This document shows, one piece after another, positions 63,974-64,000 of a stretch of 64,000 nt of DNA (positions are counted from its first letter, which is position 1; the number at the start of each line of letters is the position of its first letter). Both the position numbers and the translations under genes were made by a program. This DNA is from UBA5794 sp963714375 (GTDB taxonomy: Bacteria; Actinomycetota; Acidimicrobiia; Spongiisociales; UBA5794): positions 310,001 through 374,000 of the forward strand of contig CAVQOG010000006.1 in NCBI GenBank assembly GCA_963714375.1, given 5' to 3'. The notes beneath the pieces were generated by a model. It saw only the letters and a list, made by a program, of their open reading frames with translations, ran no database searches and was not told the origin of the DNA.

Positions 63974-64000
63974 TTGACTTCTGACTTCTGACTTCTGACG
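63971..64000. repeat. heptad repeat array running off the window edge
   Basis: CTCTTGA, CTTCTGA, CTTCTGA, CTTCTGA, then CG at the window end. Confidence 0.8.

Overview
The window looks like a chromosomal segment of an actinobacterium, most likely class Acidimicrobiia. Pointers are the tryptophan-rich 'WWLASDGKWYPP' N-terminus of a DUF4328 membrane protein, a LexA operator of the TCGAAC-N4-GTTCGA type, an F420-type luciferase-like oxidoreductase, a DUF222/HNH (13E12-type) protein, an actinobacterial Flp/Tad pilus operon, the dapA-rnj-ftsK block and actinobacterial-type SerC. Genes are dense, often joined by 4-bp ATGA/GTGA overlaps. There are no insertion sequences, prophage genes or CRISPR arrays. 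The class-level placement is inference.

Layout. 1-7010: partial PHP phosphatase, a small coiled-coil gene, a 2-oxoacid dehydrogenase E1alpha-E1beta-E2 operon, an acyl-CoA ligase and two thioesterases. 7151-15510: ftsK, RNase J and dapA; a thioredoxin-TPR protein; dapB, an M16 peptidase and an ArfB-type rescue factor. 15556-20474: a metallopeptidase-like/VWA protein paired with an AAA ATPase whose Walker motifs are altered, the HNH protein and YajQ. 20621-33719: LOG protein, TIGR03084-like protein, a second coiled-coil paralogue, UspA, NUDIX, two lipoproteins flanking an ABC exporter, lipoate ligase, aroQ, an aspartate-type aminotransferase, serC, sixA, threonine aldolase, msrB. 33796-38716: SOS-controlled dnaE2, a double-ACT protein and the LLM oxidoreductase. 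38947-39035: a serine-type (long variable arm) tRNA carrying a GGU anticodon. 40179-46050: Flp/Tad pilus operon, including a 54-residue pilin. 46270-51205: ychF, small membrane proteins, an SGNH hydrolase, a uridine-kinase remnant and an RHH/DUF4097 cassette. 51384-55818: TPP riboswitch, thiamine pyrophosphokinase and thiBPQ. 55864-63814: isochorismatase-like hydrolase, a fused 5-formyl-THF cyclo-ligase/YbaK protein, YcaQ-like protein, plsC, the imuA'-imuB SOS operon, a Clp-N protein and dodecin.

Two patterns run through the whole window. First, about fifteen intergenic sites carry arrays with a strict 7-bp period. The words differ from site to site but share the frame NNDCNGA (for example CTTCTGA, CGTCGGA, CAGCAGA). 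They abut stop codons, sometimes encode them, and lead into -10 boxes. They resemble the heptanucleotide STRR repeats of cyanobacteria, but I know of no description in actinobacteria. Second, about twenty start codons lie exactly 6-7 nt after a TANNNT box (usually GTANNNT), so leaderless transcription appears to be the default for first genes; several starts were chosen on this basis.

How genes work together: ImuA', ImuB and DnaE2 form the inducible mutasome, split over two loci with identical operator/-10 geometry. The TPP riboswitch appears to hide the GTG start of the thiamine salvage operon inside its P1 helix; that operon supplies the cofactor of the E1 enzyme at the left end. The lipoate ligase could charge the E2 lipoyl lysine. 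DapA and DapB feed lysine/diaminopimelate synthesis.
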